64,000 bases of DNA, from the NCBI RefSeq assembly GCF_026891095.1, contig NZ_JAPTNL010000013.1, positions 1 through 64,000 on the forward strand, given 5' to 3'. A model generated the notes under the pieces. It did no database searches. It was not told the DNA's origin and saw nothing but the letters and a program-made list of their open reading frames with translations. A program made the position numbers and the translations under genes. This stretch comes from Roseovarius salincola (GTDB taxonomy: Bacteria > Pseudomonadota > Alphaproteobacteria > Rhodobacterales > Rhodobacteraceae). Shown in pieces: positions 52,999 through 61,876 of this stretch (position 1 is the first letter of the stretch; each line of letters starts with the position of its first letter).

Positions 52999-54192
52999 TC
53001 ATTCCTTTTCCCGCGCGGCCTCCAGCGCCTGTACGATATCGGCGATCAGATCCTCGCTGTCCTCTATCCCCACCGACAGGCGCACCAGCCCCGGTGTGAT
53101 CCCCAGAGCGGCCTTCTGGTCCTCGGGCAGGCGCTGGTGCGTGGTGGTCGCCGGATGCGTGGCAATCGACTTGGCATCGCCCAGATTGTTCGAGATCAGA
53201 ACGATCCTGAGAGCGTTCAGAAAGCGGAACGCCCCCGCCTGCCCGCCTTCGATCTCTAGTGCCACCACCGTGCCGCCCTTGCCCATCTGGCGCAGCATCA
53301 GTTCGTGCTGCGCATGGCTGGGGTGGCCCGGATAGATCGTGCGCACGAGGCCCTTTTGGCCCTCAAGCGCCTCGCTCAACTTGAGCGCCGTCGCGGCCTG
53401 CGCCTCGACCCTGAGCGAGATTGTTTCAAGCCCCTTGAGCATGATCCAGGCGTTGAAGGGCGACATCGAGCCGCCGGTATGCTTCATGTAGGGCTCGACC
53501 GTGCCGCGGATGAAGTCGCGCGTGCCCAGGATCACGCCGCCAAGCGCACGCCCCTGCCCGTCGATATGCTTGGTTGCCGAATAGACCACCACATCGGCGC
53601 CCTGCGCGATAGCGCGCGAAAAGACCGGTGTCGCGAAAACATTGTCCACGATCACCGTCGCGCCGACCCCGTGCGCCAGCGCCGCGACCGCCCCGAGATC
53701 CACCAGCTCCAGCGTCGGGTTGGCGACCGATTCAAAAAACACCGCGCGCGTGTCCTCGCGGATCGCCGCGCGCCACTGCTCCAGGTCCGGCCCGTCGACG
53801 AATGTCACCTCGACCCCGAACCGGGTCAGCACCTCGTCAAGCACGTAAAGACAGGAACCGAACAGCGCCCGCGCCGCCACCACGTGATCTCCCGCCCTGA
53901 GCATCGAGGTCAGCGCCCCGCTGACCGCCGCCATACCGCTGGCGGTGGCAAAGGCGTCCTCGGCACCCTCCAGCGCCGCGATGCGCTCCTCGAACATGGC
54001 AACCGTCGGATTCCCGTATCGCGCATAGATGAACTCATCCGGGCCGGCCTCAAGAAACCGCGCCTCTGCCTGTTCGGCACTCTCGTAAACAAAGCCCTGG
54101 GTCATGAAGATGGCTTCGCTGACCTCGCCCCACTGACTGCGGCGCGTGCCGCCATGCACCAGCTTCGTGCGCGTCTTCCAATCCTCGTCCAT
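52999..54192 (-). CDS. metZ: O-succinylhomoserine sulfhydrylase
   Basis: The 397-residue PLP enzyme makes homocysteine from O-succinylhomoserine and sulfide. It shows YARYGNPTVAMFEERIAALEGAE, VIVDNVFATP and the PLP-lysine motif VVYSATKHIDGQGRALGG. The start is the ATG at 54192, six bases behind AGGAGG; an ATG two codons earlier abuts that site. A SAM-II riboswitch and a terminator lie in the leader, so expression falls when SAM is high. Confidence 0.92.
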   Translation of the reverse strand: MDEDWKTRTKLVHGGTRRSQWGEVSEAIFMTQGFVYESAEQAEARFLEAGPDEFIYARYGNPTVAMFEERIAALEGAEDAFATASGMAAVSGALTSMLRAGDHVVAARALFGSCLYVLDEVLTRFGVEVTFVDGPDLEQWRAAIREDTRAVFFESVANPTLELVDLGAVAALAHGVGATVIVDNVFATPVFSRAIAQGADVVVYSATKHIDGQGRALGGVILGTRDFIRGTVEPYMKHTGGSMSPFNAWIMLKGLETISLRVEAQAATALKLSEALEGQKGLVRTIYPGHPSHAQHELMLRQMGKGGTVVALEIEGGQAGAFRFLNALRIVLISNNLGDAKSIATHPATTTHQRLPEDQKAALGITPGLVRLSVGIEDSEDLIADIVQALEAAREKE

Positions 54193-54222
54193 CGTCATCC
54201 TCCTGGGCGCCCGGCCCAAATG

Positions 54223-54260
54223 AAAAAACCCCCGTCGCGGTCAAGCGAAAGGGGGCTTTC
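54223..54260 (-). terminator. Leader terminator of metZ
   Basis: On the minus strand a CCCCC stem pairs with CGGGGG across a 15-base loop and is followed by six T. It lies between the SAM-II aptamer and the metZ ribosome site, so it can act as the riboswitch-controlled terminator. Confidence 0.7.
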
Positions 54261-54263
54261 ATC

Positions 54264-54323
54264 CTGACCTCTTTAGCGGAGTTGTTTTACGTGGCCCGCA
54301 ATCCGGTAACAAATCGCCACGCC
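54264..54323 (-). ncRNA. SAM-II riboswitch
   Basis: The minus-strand RNA begins CGUGGCGAUUUGUUACCGG, continues AUUGCGGGCCACG, then UAAAAC, and ends GCUAAAGAGG. CGUGGC (54321-54316) pairs with GCCACG (54295-54290) as P1. The conserved GAUUU, ACCG, AUUGC, AAA and GCUAAA.AGG positions of the SAM-II motif are all there, allowing the pseudoknot. SAM-II is found nearly only in alphaproteobacteria, upstream of methionine genes, in accord with metZ. Confidence 0.88.
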
Positions 54324-54446
54324 GCCGATTTACCCCTGGCCGCGTGGCGCGTCAACACCGTCTCGTGTCTTTTACATTTCATTCAAGAAACCGTCGTAGT
54401 CGTCCTCTACCTCGAAGCTACCAGATGTAGTGGCGACTCGAGCATC

Positions 54447-55394
54447 ATGCCCTTACTGCATATCAATTCAGGCCCCGATGGCCCCGTCCTTCACGCCGGG
54501 CCGGCCACCCCCCTCGGCCCCGCGCTGGCGCAGGCGCTGCGCCACGGGCACGGTCCGGTCGTGATCATGACCCACGGTTACAAATTCGCGCCCGGTCACG
54601 GGCTCGACTGCCCGCACCAGCACATCCTCTCGCTCGATCCCGCCTGCCGCAGCTGGAAAGCCATGAGCTGGCCGCGCGGCCTTGGCTTCGGCGCGGGGCA
54701 GCACGACGAAGGCACGGCCATCGCCTTCGGCTGGCCGGGCCGGGGGACCATCTGGCAGGCCTACCGACAGGCCGAGATCGCCGGCGCCACGCTGGCGCGT
54801 CTGATCGGGATGATTGCCCGGATCGCGCCCGACAGGCCGCTGCACCTGCTGGCGCATTCTCTGGGCGCGCGTGTCGTTCTGGGGGCGCTCAAACGCCTGC
54901 CCGAGGGGCGCGTCGCCCGCGCGATCCTTCTCTCAGGCGCGGAATTCGGCAGCCGCGCCGCCGAGGCGCTCAGCCGCGGCGCAGGGCGCAGCGCCGAGAT
55001 CATCAACGTTACCAGCCGCGAGAACGACCTGTTCGATTTTCTGCTGGAGCGGCTGGTCGCGCCGCCGGTGCACGGCGACCGCAGCCTTGGCCACGGCCTG
55101 CCTGCAATGCCGAAAACGCTGACGCTGCAACTGGATCATCCCGACACCCTGACGGCGCTGGCGCGCGCGGGCTTCGAAATCGAGCCCCCCAAGGCGCGGA
55201 TCTGTCACTGGTCGTCCTACCTGCGCCCCGGCGTGTTCCCGTTCTACCGCGCCTTGCTGCGCGCACCCGAAGCACTGCCGCTGCCACAATTGCGCGCAGC
55301 CCTGCCCGCCGAGCCCGAGCCGCGCTGGTCGCGCATCCTGCGCCCGCCCTGCCCCGAGATCGCCCTGCCCGGCTGGCGGCGCAGCGCGACCTGA
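54447..55394 (+). CDS. Alpha/beta-hydrolase-like protein
   Basis: The 315-residue protein has VVIMTHGYKFAPG near the start (oxyanion HG) and the nucleophile elbow LLAHSLGARVVLGAL, with a likely Asp and His later. Such proteins resemble DUF900-type esterases. I start it at 54447 (MPLLHINSGPDGP); the frame upstream crosses the metZ leader. The substrate is unknown. It converges with the next gene with only 4 bases between. Confidence 0.75.
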   Translation: MPLLHINSGPDGPVLHAGPATPLGPALAQALRHGHGPVVIMTHGYKFAPGHGLDCPHQHILSLDPACRSWKAMSWPRGLGFGAGQHDEGTAIAFGWPGRGTIWQAYRQAEIAGATLARLIGMIARIAPDRPLHLLAHSLGARVVLGALKRLPEGRVARAILLSGAEFGSRAAEALSRGAGRSAEIINVTSRENDLFDFLLERLVAPPVHGDRSLGHGLPAMPKTLTLQLDHPDTLTALARAGFEIEPPKARICHWSSYLRPGVFPFYRALLRAPEALPLPQLRAALPAEPEPRWSRILRPPCPEIALPGWRRSAT

Positions 55395-55398
55395 CGGA

Positions 55399-56022
55399 TC
55401 AGGCGACTTTTTCCTGGGGCGGCAACACCATCAGCACCATGAACCAGTAGAACCCGTGCAGGAACAGCACGAAGACCGGCATCACCGTGATCCAGACCGC
55501 CAGCGTCTCGCCCGCGATCAGCAATTCGTTCACCGCGATCACCATCGCTGCCGCCAACGCGTTGACGCGCAACAGGCTGACACGCTCGACCGGCTTGCCA
55601 TCGGCGCTCTGCTGCGGCACCACCCGTTCCAGCATGTCCTTTTCACGCCGGATTCCCAGGATCATGATGACCAGGAAAAAGACGCACATGCCGCTCAGCA
55701 CACGCTGCGTGAACAGCGGATCGTTCAGCCAAAGCTGAACCGCCGCCAGCGTCACCAAACCCAGCACCGGCCACATCAGCATGCCGGGCTTGCCGCTGCG
55801 CACCTTGCGCAGACTGAAGGCCGCATCCGGCAGATTGCGCCAGATCGCATAGGCCTCGGCCACGACCACCGCCATGACAAAGGCGCGCTCTTCCTGCACC
55901 CCCATGTGCCGAAGGCCGATCCACAGGATCAGCATCGTCAGGACAGGCAGGATGTTCTCGGCCCGGATCGCGGGAATTGATGTCGTGGCGAACCAGAGGC
56001 GGGTGGAAAGATTGCTTATCAT
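55399..56022 (-). CDS. Integral membrane protein of unknown function
   Basis: The 207-residue protein has about five or six membrane helices and a polar segment EKDMLERVVPQQSADGKPVER. The pattern ENILPVLTMLILWIGLRHMG and WLNDPLFTQR recall the YciB family next to it (WFNDPRFFK), so it may be a distant paralog. It is third in line behind the DMT permease and yciB, 87 bases after yciB. Confidence 0.65.
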   Translation of the reverse strand: MISNLSTRLWFATTSIPAIRAENILPVLTMLILWIGLRHMGVQEERAFVMAVVVAEAYAIWRNLPDAAFSLRKVRSGKPGMLMWPVLGLVTLAAVQLWLNDPLFTQRVLSGMCVFFLVIMILGIRREKDMLERVVPQQSADGKPVERVSLLRVNALAAAMVIAVNELLIAGETLAVWITVMPVFVLFLHGFYWFMVLMVLPPQEKVA

Positions 56023-56109
56023 CCCTTTGGGATAGGCATGGAATCTGTCGAAAACCGGGCAGCGATTTGCACTTTCCGAGAAACCGTTGGCGATGCGACG
56101 GTGCCGCGC

Positions 56110-56715
56110 TCAGCCTTCCTCGTCCTGCTGGCCGTAATCGCGAAACAGCCGCCCTTGCGCCATGAAGAACAGGAAGATCGCCGCCGTCAGGCCGAACGTC
56201 TTGAAATAGACCCAGCTTTCCTCGCTCATCGTCCGCCAGACCAACTCGTTCAGGATCGCCAGCCCGAAGAAGAACAGCGCCAGCCGCCGGGTCAGGATCA
56301 TCCAACCCTTGTCCGAAAGCGGCATCACGCCATCCATGACATATTGCAGCCAGGAACGTCCCCTCAAAAGCCCGGCGCCAAGCACCCCTGCGAACATGAG
56401 GTAGATGATCGTCGGTTTCATCTTGAAAAAGCGCGGATCGTTGAACCACACGCTCAGCCCGCCGAACACCACGATCAGAACAGCGGTAACCACCTGCATC
56501 TTCGACAGGTGCCCGGTCAGCCGCCACAGCAGTCCCATCGCCACAAGGAACACCGGGATGAACCCCGCAGTGACCACGATGAAACCGTCATATTCGGTCC
56601 CCGCGATGGTGAAAATCCGGTCCTTGAGCATGAGGTAAGCGGCGAAGAACGCCAGAATAGGCCCCAACTCCAGCCCGGTCTTCAGCATCGGATTGATCTT
56701 TCGCTCTTCCATCAC
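56110..56715 (-). CDS. yciB: Inner membrane protein YciB / septation protein A
   Basis: The 201-residue protein has five membrane helices and the family signatures LELGPILAFFAAYLM, WFNDPRFFKMKPTIIY and ILNELVWRTMSEESWVYFK. It is linked to cell envelope and septation in enterics and to intracellular division defects in Shigella. A second ATG lies one codon downstream. It is 12 bases behind the DMT permease gene. Confidence 0.9.
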   Translation of the reverse strand: MMEERKINPMLKTGLELGPILAFFAAYLMLKDRIFTIAGTEYDGFIVVTAGFIPVFLVAMGLLWRLTGHLSKMQVVTAVLIVVFGGLSVWFNDPRFFKMKPTIIYLMFAGVLGAGLLRGRSWLQYVMDGVMPLSDKGWMILTRRLALFFFGLAILNELVWRTMSEESWVYFKTFGLTAAIFLFFMAQGRLFRDYGQQDEEG

Positions 56716-56727
56716 AGGCCTCGTCTC

Positions 56728-57636
56728 CTATCCGCCCAACTCAACTATCACAGCGCCCGCCGCGATCAATGCCATAAGGGCGATCCGGCGCGGCCCGACG
56801 GTCTCGCGCAGCACCAGCCAGCCGATCAGCGCGGCAAAGACCGTCGATGTCTCGCGCAGCACCGCCGCCTCGCCCACCTTGTCCAGCCGCGTCGCCAGCA
56901 TGATCGACCCGAAGGAAAAGAACGCCACGACGCCCCCGACCATGCCCCGCAGCAAGAGCGGCCCCGGATGGGGTGGCGCGGGCATGCGGCGCCATCGCAG
57001 CAGCGCATAGAACGGCAGCACGATCCCGTCGATCATGAAAAACCACGCCAGGAAAGTGAACGGATCGGCCGACGCGCGGATGCCATAGGCATCATAGGTC
57101 GTGTAAAGCGCCACGAACATCCCCGTCGCCACCGCCAGCATCAGCGCAGCGGGCAGATTCTCGCGGTTCACCTCAAGATTGCGCAGATTATAGACCGCAA
57201 GCCCGTAGATGCCCGACAGCAACACCGCCACGCCCAGCCATTGCACCGGCGTGAAGCGCTCGCCGAACAGCAGATAGGCGCCGATCACGGTGAACAACGG
57301 GCCGGTGCCGCGCACCACGGGATAGACCACCGTATAGGCGCCCTTCACATAGGCATTGGCCTGCAGGATCTTGTAGGCCAGGTGGATCGCGAAGGCCCAG
57401 CCAAAGATCGGCCACATATGCGGCTCGGGCCAGGGCACGACGAAGAACGCGAAGGGCGCGGCCATCAGCGCATAGCTCCCGTCGATCGCGCCCCGGCTCA
57501 GCCAGGGATCGTGGCGGCCTTTCTGAAGCGCGCCGAACACCGCATGCAAAAGCGCCGCCAGCAGCGCCAGCGCCATGGCCAGATGATGCCCTGCCGCCGT
57601 CCCCTCGAGCGATATCAGCCAGGCGCTCAACCCCAT
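56728..57636 (-). CDS. DMT-superfamily (EamA) transporter
   Basis: The 302-residue protein has ten membrane helices in two EamA repeats (ILQANAYVKGAYTVVYPVVRGTGPLF and FGSIMLATRLDKVGEAAVLRETSTVFAALIG). It probably exports a small metabolite. I start it at 57636 (MGLSAWLISL). It is divergent from the mgtC-like gene with 68 bases between. Confidence 0.87.
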   Translation of the reverse strand: MGLSAWLISLEGTAAGHHLAMALALLAALLHAVFGALQKGRHDPWLSRGAIDGSYALMAAPFAFFVVPWPEPHMWPIFGWAFAIHLAYKILQANAYVKGAYTVVYPVVRGTGPLFTVIGAYLLFGERFTPVQWLGVAVLLSGIYGLAVYNLRNLEVNRENLPAALMLAVATGMFVALYTTYDAYGIRASADPFTFLAWFFMIDGIVLPFYALLRWRRMPAPPHPGPLLLRGMVGGVVAFFSFGSIMLATRLDKVGEAAVLRETSTVFAALIGWLVLRETVGPRRIALMALIAAGAVIVELGG

Positions 57637-57704
57637 GTCACTGCACCCATGCTGCAAACCTGCTAGGGTTGGATGATGGCAGGGATTCGCCTGACGGAGG
57701 ATTG

Positions 57705-58217
57705 ATGATCGAACAGGCGCTCGACGTGATCTCAGAAGAGCTTTCCGGCACCTTCGCCGCCGTGCCGCCCCTGGTTGCCGCCACGCGGCTCATGGCGGCG
57801 CTGGTGCTTGGCGGGCTGATCGGGTTCGAGCGCGAATGGGTGCGCAAGCCGGCCGGGCTGCGCACGCATATGCTGGTCTCGATCGCCGCCTGCCTGTTCA
57901 TCATCGTCAGCCAGCAGCTTGCGCATGTCCCCTTTGGCGACAAGGATGCGCTCCGCGTCGATCCGCTGCGCCTGATCGAGGCGGTGACAGCCGGCGTCGC
58001 CTTCCTGGCGGCGGGCACGATCTTCACCTCGCGCGGGCAGGTCCACAACATCACCACCGGCGCGTCGATGTGGCTGGCCGGGGCGATCGGGCTGGCCTGC
58101 GGCGCAGGGCAGATGCCACTGGCGCTCATGGCGACGGCGATCGTTCTGGTCGTGCTCTTCGCGCTCAAGACGGCCGAACCCACGGGCGATGCCGAGCAGG
58201 ACGCGCCTTCGGACTGA
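57705..58217 (+). CDS. MgtC/SapB-family membrane protein
   Basis: The 170-residue protein has the MgtC pattern RLMAALVLGGLIGFEREWVRKPAGLRTHMLV and GVAFLAAGTIFTSRG. It has four to five membrane helices and lacks the long C-terminal ACT-like domain of virulence MgtC. GGAGG stands four bases before the ATG at 57705. It converges with ftsY. Confidence 0.87.
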   Translation: MIEQALDVISEELSGTFAAVPPLVAATRLMAALVLGGLIGFEREWVRKPAGLRTHMLVSIAACLFIIVSQQLAHVPFGDKDALRVDPLRLIEAVTAGVAFLAAGTIFTSRGQVHNITTGASMWLAGAIGLACGAGQMPLALMATAIVLVVLFALKTAEPTGDAEQDAPSD

Positions 58218-58218
58218 C

Positions 58219-59541
58219 TCATGACCGGTCCAGGCCGGTCAGCGCATCTGCGAATTCCTCGGGATCGAACGGCGCCAGATCGTCAATCTGCTCGCCCACG
58301 CCGATGGCGTGAATGGGCAGGCCGAACTTGTCGGCCAGCGCCACCAGCACACCGCCCTTGGCGGTGCCGTCCAGCTTGGTCATCACCAGCCCCGATACAT
58401 CGGCCAGCTTGCGGAAGGTCTCGACCTGGCTCAACGCGTTCTGGCCGGTCGTGGCATCCAGCACCAGCAGCGTGTTATGCGGAGCGCTTTCGTCCTTCTT
58501 GCGAATGACCCGGACGATCTTGGCCAGTTCCTCCATCAGGTCGGCGCGGTTCTGCAAGCGCCCGGCCGTGTCGATCATCAACAGATCCGCACCATCGGCC
58601 TGCGCCTTTTCCATCGCGTCATAGGCCAGGCTCGCCGGGTCCGATCCCTCGGGCGCGGTCAGCACCGGCACCCCGGCACGGTCGCCCCAGATCTGCAACT
58701 GCTCCACGGCGGCGGCGCGGAACGTGTCCCCGGCGGCGATCACCACCTGCTTTCCCGCGGCCTTGAACTGGCTGGCCAGCTTGCCGATCGTCGTGGTCTT
58801 GCCCGAGCCGTTGACCCCGACCACCAGCACCACCTGCGGCACCTTGGGATATAGCGGCATAGGGCGCGCCACCGGCTCCATGATGCGGGTGATCTCCTGC
58901 GACAGAAGGCTCTTGATCTCCTGCGTCGACAGCTTCTTGCCCATGCGCCCCTCGGCCATGTTGGCCGTCACGCGCAAGGCGGTATCGACCCCCATATCGG
59001 CGCTGATCAAAAGCTCCTCAAGCTGTTCGAGCATGTCGTCATCAAGCACCCGGCGGGTGACGGTCTTGGCCTCGCCACGGCCCAGGAGCCGCCCAAGGAT
59101 CCCCGGCTTCGCGGATCTGGCGGGGGCTTCGACGGCGTCTTCCACGGGGATTTCCACGGGCGTCGGCGCAGGCGCTGGCTCGGGCGCCGGTGCGGGCGCT
59201 TCCTGCGGGGTCGGGTCTGGCACTTCGCGCGGTGGCGGCGCGGGCTGCTCGGAGGGCGGCTCGGGCAGTTCTTCAGGCGCGGGTCGTGGCGCCGGTTCCG
59301 GCTGCGGCACAGGCACCGGCTCGGGCTGCGGTTCCGGCTCGGGCTGTGGTTCTGGCTCGGGTTCCGGCTCGGGCGCAGGCTCCGGTTCGGGCTCGGGCTG
59401 CGGGTCGGGCCTAGGTTCCGGCTCGGCAGGCGCGGCGATCTCTTCATGCTCGCCGCCCTCTTCGACGATCGCATCCAGCCCGTCCTCGAGCTTGGACGAC
59501 GACTTGAAAAGCCGCTCCTTGAGTTTCTTGAAAAACGCCAT
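58219..59541 (-). CDS. ftsY: Signal recognition particle receptor FtsY
   Basis: The 440-residue GTPase docks SRP-ribosome complexes on the membrane. The NG domain has [15 protein letters not shown] (P-loop), [19 protein letters not shown] and [10 protein letters not shown]. The N-terminal A domain (about residues 35-135) is a low-complexity Pro-Glu series of the type PEPEPE and [11 protein letters not shown], unlike the acidic A domains of most FtsY. I start it at 59541 ([11 protein letters not shown]). Confidence 0.95.
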   Translation of the reverse strand: MAFFKKLKERLFKSSSKLEDGLDAIVEEGGEHEEIAAPAEPEPRPDPQPEPEPEPAPEPEPEPEPQPEPEPQPEPVPVPQPEPAPRPAPEELPEPPSEQPAPPPREVPDPTPQEAPAPAPEPAPAPTPVEIPVEDAVEAPARSAKPGILGRLLGRGEAKTVTRRVLDDDMLEQLEELLISADMGVDTALRVTANMAEGRMGKKLSTQEIKSLLSQEITRIMEPVARPMPLYPKVPQVVLVVGVNGSGKTTTIGKLASQFKAAGKQVVIAAGDTFRAAAVEQLQIWGDRAGVPVLTAPEGSDPASLAYDAMEKAQADGADLLMIDTAGRLQNRADLMEELAKIVRVIRKKDESAPHNTLLVLDATTGQNALSQVETFRKLADVSGLVMTKLDGTAKGGVLVALADKFGLPIHAIGVGEQIDDLAPFDPEEFADALTGLDRS

Positions 59542-59612
59542 GCGCCCTCCGATCCGCTTGTCAATTCTCACCTAATGCGGATCGCGGCGATATGGAAGCC
59601 TGCGGCGCGTTT

Positions 59613-61298
59613 TCAGACCTCGTCGGGGAAATGCTTGATCGTCAGGCGGATCGGATTGGGCGCGGCCTGCCCCAGCCCGCAGATCGAGGCATCCCCCATC
59701 GCCTGGCACAGCTCTTCCAGCAATGGCTGATCCCAGCGGTCGGCCTGCATCAGCTTGACCGCCTTCTCGCAGCCCACCCGGCAGGGTGTGCATTGACCAC
59801 AGCTTTCATCTTCGAAGAACCGCAGCATGTTGAGCGCCGCCGCGCGGGCGGAATCCTGATCCGACAACACCACAACCGCCGCCGAGCCGATGAAACTGCC
59901 ATGCGGCTGGAGCGTGTCGAAATCAAGCGCAACGTCGTCCATCGACGCGGGCAGCAACCCCGAAGACGGCCCGCCCGGCTGATAGGCCTTGAAGACATGG
60001 CCCTCCAGCATTCCGCCGGCGGCCTCGATGATGTCAGTGATGGTCGACCCCGCAGGCAGCAGATGCACGCCGGGCTTTTTCACCCGCCCCGACACCGAAT
60101 AGGAGCGCAGCCCCTTGCGGCCGTTGCGCTCGACACCCGACAGGATATCGCCGCCCTCGCGCAGCACCCGCGCGACCCAATAAAGCGTCTCGACATTGTT
60201 GACCAGCGTCGGGCGGCCGAACACCCCGACCTGAGCCACGAAAGGCGGGCGATGGCGCGGCAATCCGCGCTTGCCTTCGATCGATTCGATCATCGCCGAC
60301 TCTTCGCCGCAGATATAGGCCCCGGCACCGCGCCGCAGGTCGATATAGCCCGTTTCGACCAGACCTGCCGCCTCAAGCGCCGCAATCTCGCGGCGCAGGA
60401 TTTCCAGCACCGCGGGATATTCGTCTCGCATGTAGATGAAACACGTCTCGGCCTCGACCGCCCAGGCGGCAATCAGCATTCCCTCAAGAAAAACATGCGG
60501 CTGGCGCTCAAGGTAAAAGCGATCCTTGAAGGTGCCCGGCTCGCCCTCATCTCCATTTACGGCGAGGTAGCGCGGCCCGGCTTCCGCGCGAACGAAGCCC
60601 CATTTCTTGCCCGACGGAAACCCCGCGCCGCCAAGACCGCGCACACCGGCGTCCAGCAGGCTTTGCTGCACGGTTTCGAAATTGCCACCCTTGCGCAGCT
60701 GTTCCAGCACCTCGTAACCGCCGCCCGCGCGGTAGGCGTCAAGCGCCTCGTAACCGGGGATATGCGCATGGGTGTCGCCCGCCGCGATGGCCTCGCGCAC
60801 CTTTTCAGGCGTGGCCGCGTCGATATGGTGATGCCCCAGCTCCAGCACCGGTGCGGTATCGCAGCGCCCCATGCAGGGGGCGCGCAGAACCCGCACCTCG
60901 GCAGGGTCCAGCCCCTCTTCCAGCGCCGCTTTCAACTGCTGCGCGCCCGCCAGTTCGCAGCTGAGCGAATCGCAGACCCGGATCGTCAGCGCGGGCGGCG
61001 GGCTCTCGCCTTCCTTGACCACGTCGAAATGGGCATAGAACGTCGCCACCTCGTAGACCTCGGCCTGCGCGATGCGCATTTCCTCGGCCAGCGCGCGCAG
61101 ATGCGCCGCCGACAGATGGCCGAACCTGTCCTGGACAAGGTGCAGATACTCGATCAACAGATCGCGCCGGCGCGGAGCATCGCCCAGCAGATCGCAGACC
61201 TCCTGCCAGGCCTGATCCTCCAACTGGCGGCCCTTGGGGGTGTGACGCCCCTTGCCCTTGCCCGATTTCCAGACGCCCTTGCGTTCGTCGAGTGCCAT
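59613..61298 (-). CDS. NuoE-NuoF fusion, formate dehydrogenase beta-type subunit
   Basis: The 561-residue protein carries a NuoE-like thioredoxin-fold domain with a [2Fe-2S] site (CDSLSC and CMGRC) and then a NuoF-like domain with NADH motif GAGFPSGKKWGF, FMN motif NGDEGEPGTFKDR and a [4Fe-4S] motif SCGQCTPCRVG. Such fusions are diaphorase subunits of NAD-dependent formate dehydrogenase (FdsG-FdsB type). No alpha subunit, maturation or delta gene lies next to it here; ftsY is downstream and an unrelated gene is divergent. I start it at 61298. Confidence 0.85.
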   Translation of the reverse strand: MALDERKGVWKSGKGKGRHTPKGRQLEDQAWQEVCDLLGDAPRRRDLLIEYLHLVQDRFGHLSAAHLRALAEEMRIAQAEVYEVATFYAHFDVVKEGESPPPALTIRVCDSLSCELAGAQQLKAALEEGLDPAEVRVLRAPCMGRCDTAPVLELGHHHIDAATPEKVREAIAAGDTHAHIPGYEALDAYRAGGGYEVLEQLRKGGNFETVQQSLLDAGVRGLGGAGFPSGKKWGFVRAEAGPRYLAVNGDEGEPGTFKDRFYLERQPHVFLEGMLIAAWAVEAETCFIYMRDEYPAVLEILRREIAALEAAGLVETGYIDLRRGAGAYICGEESAMIESIEGKRGLPRHRPPFVAQVGVFGRPTLVNNVETLYWVARVLREGGDILSGVERNGRKGLRSYSVSGRVKKPGVHLLPAGSTITDIIEAAGGMLEGHVFKAYQPGGPSSGLLPASMDDVALDFDTLQPHGSFIGSAAVVVLSDQDSARAAALNMLRFFEDESCGQCTPCRVGCEKAVKLMQADRWDQPLLEELCQAMGDASICGLGQAAPNPIRLTIKHFPDEV

Positions 61299-61456
61299 TC
61301 TGCGCGTCTCCGAATTGCTTTCGTGCCGACAGATACATAGCACGACACCGCCACGCGTGGCCAAAAGCGACATATGCGCCCCCGGAAACGTTGACCCCTC
61401 TGAAACGTGACCCGAACCGTCTGGCCTGCGCCGCGCGTCTCTGCCAGACTGTCCCC

Positions 61457-61861
61457 ATGCCGCGCCTGATCCCGCTCCTGGCCCTGAGCCTTGTGTTCCT
61501 TGCCCCGCCGCTGCGGGCGCAAGAGGTGATGAGCGCCGACGCCTTTGACGCCTATACCCGTGGCAAGACCTTTTATTATGGCAGCAACGGCACAGCTTAC
61601 GGCGCCGAGGAATACCTGAGCGACCGGCGCGTGCGCTGGTCCTTCCTCGATGGCGAATGCCAGGAAGGCGAATGGTATGAGGACTCCGGCCAGATCTGTT
61701 TCGTCTACGAGAACCGCCCCGAGCCGCAATGCTGGACCTTCACCAAAGGCCCCGGCGGGCTGGTCGCACGTTTCGTGAACGACCCTTTCGCAAGCGAGCT
61801 TTACGAGGTCGAGCAAAGCGACGAGCCGCTGTCCTGTCCGGGGCCGGAAATCGGCGTCTAG
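61457..61861 (+). CDS. Small secreted protein
   Basis: The 134-residue protein has a signal peptide (LIPLLALSLVFLAPPLRAQ) and a compact mature domain with six acidic clusters and four cysteines (GECQEGEWYEDSGQICFVYE; PEPQCW; LSCPG). No family is recognised for certain. The frame from 61292 adds 55 residues without support. It converges with xseA. Confidence 0.75.
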   Translation: MPRLIPLLALSLVFLAPPLRAQEVMSADAFDAYTRGKTFYYGSNGTAYGAEEYLSDRRVRWSFLDGECQEGEWYEDSGQICFVYENRPEPQCWTFTKGPGGLVARFVNDPFASELYEVEQSDEPLSCPGPEIGV

Positions 61862-61876
61862 CGCGATCGCCCCGCC

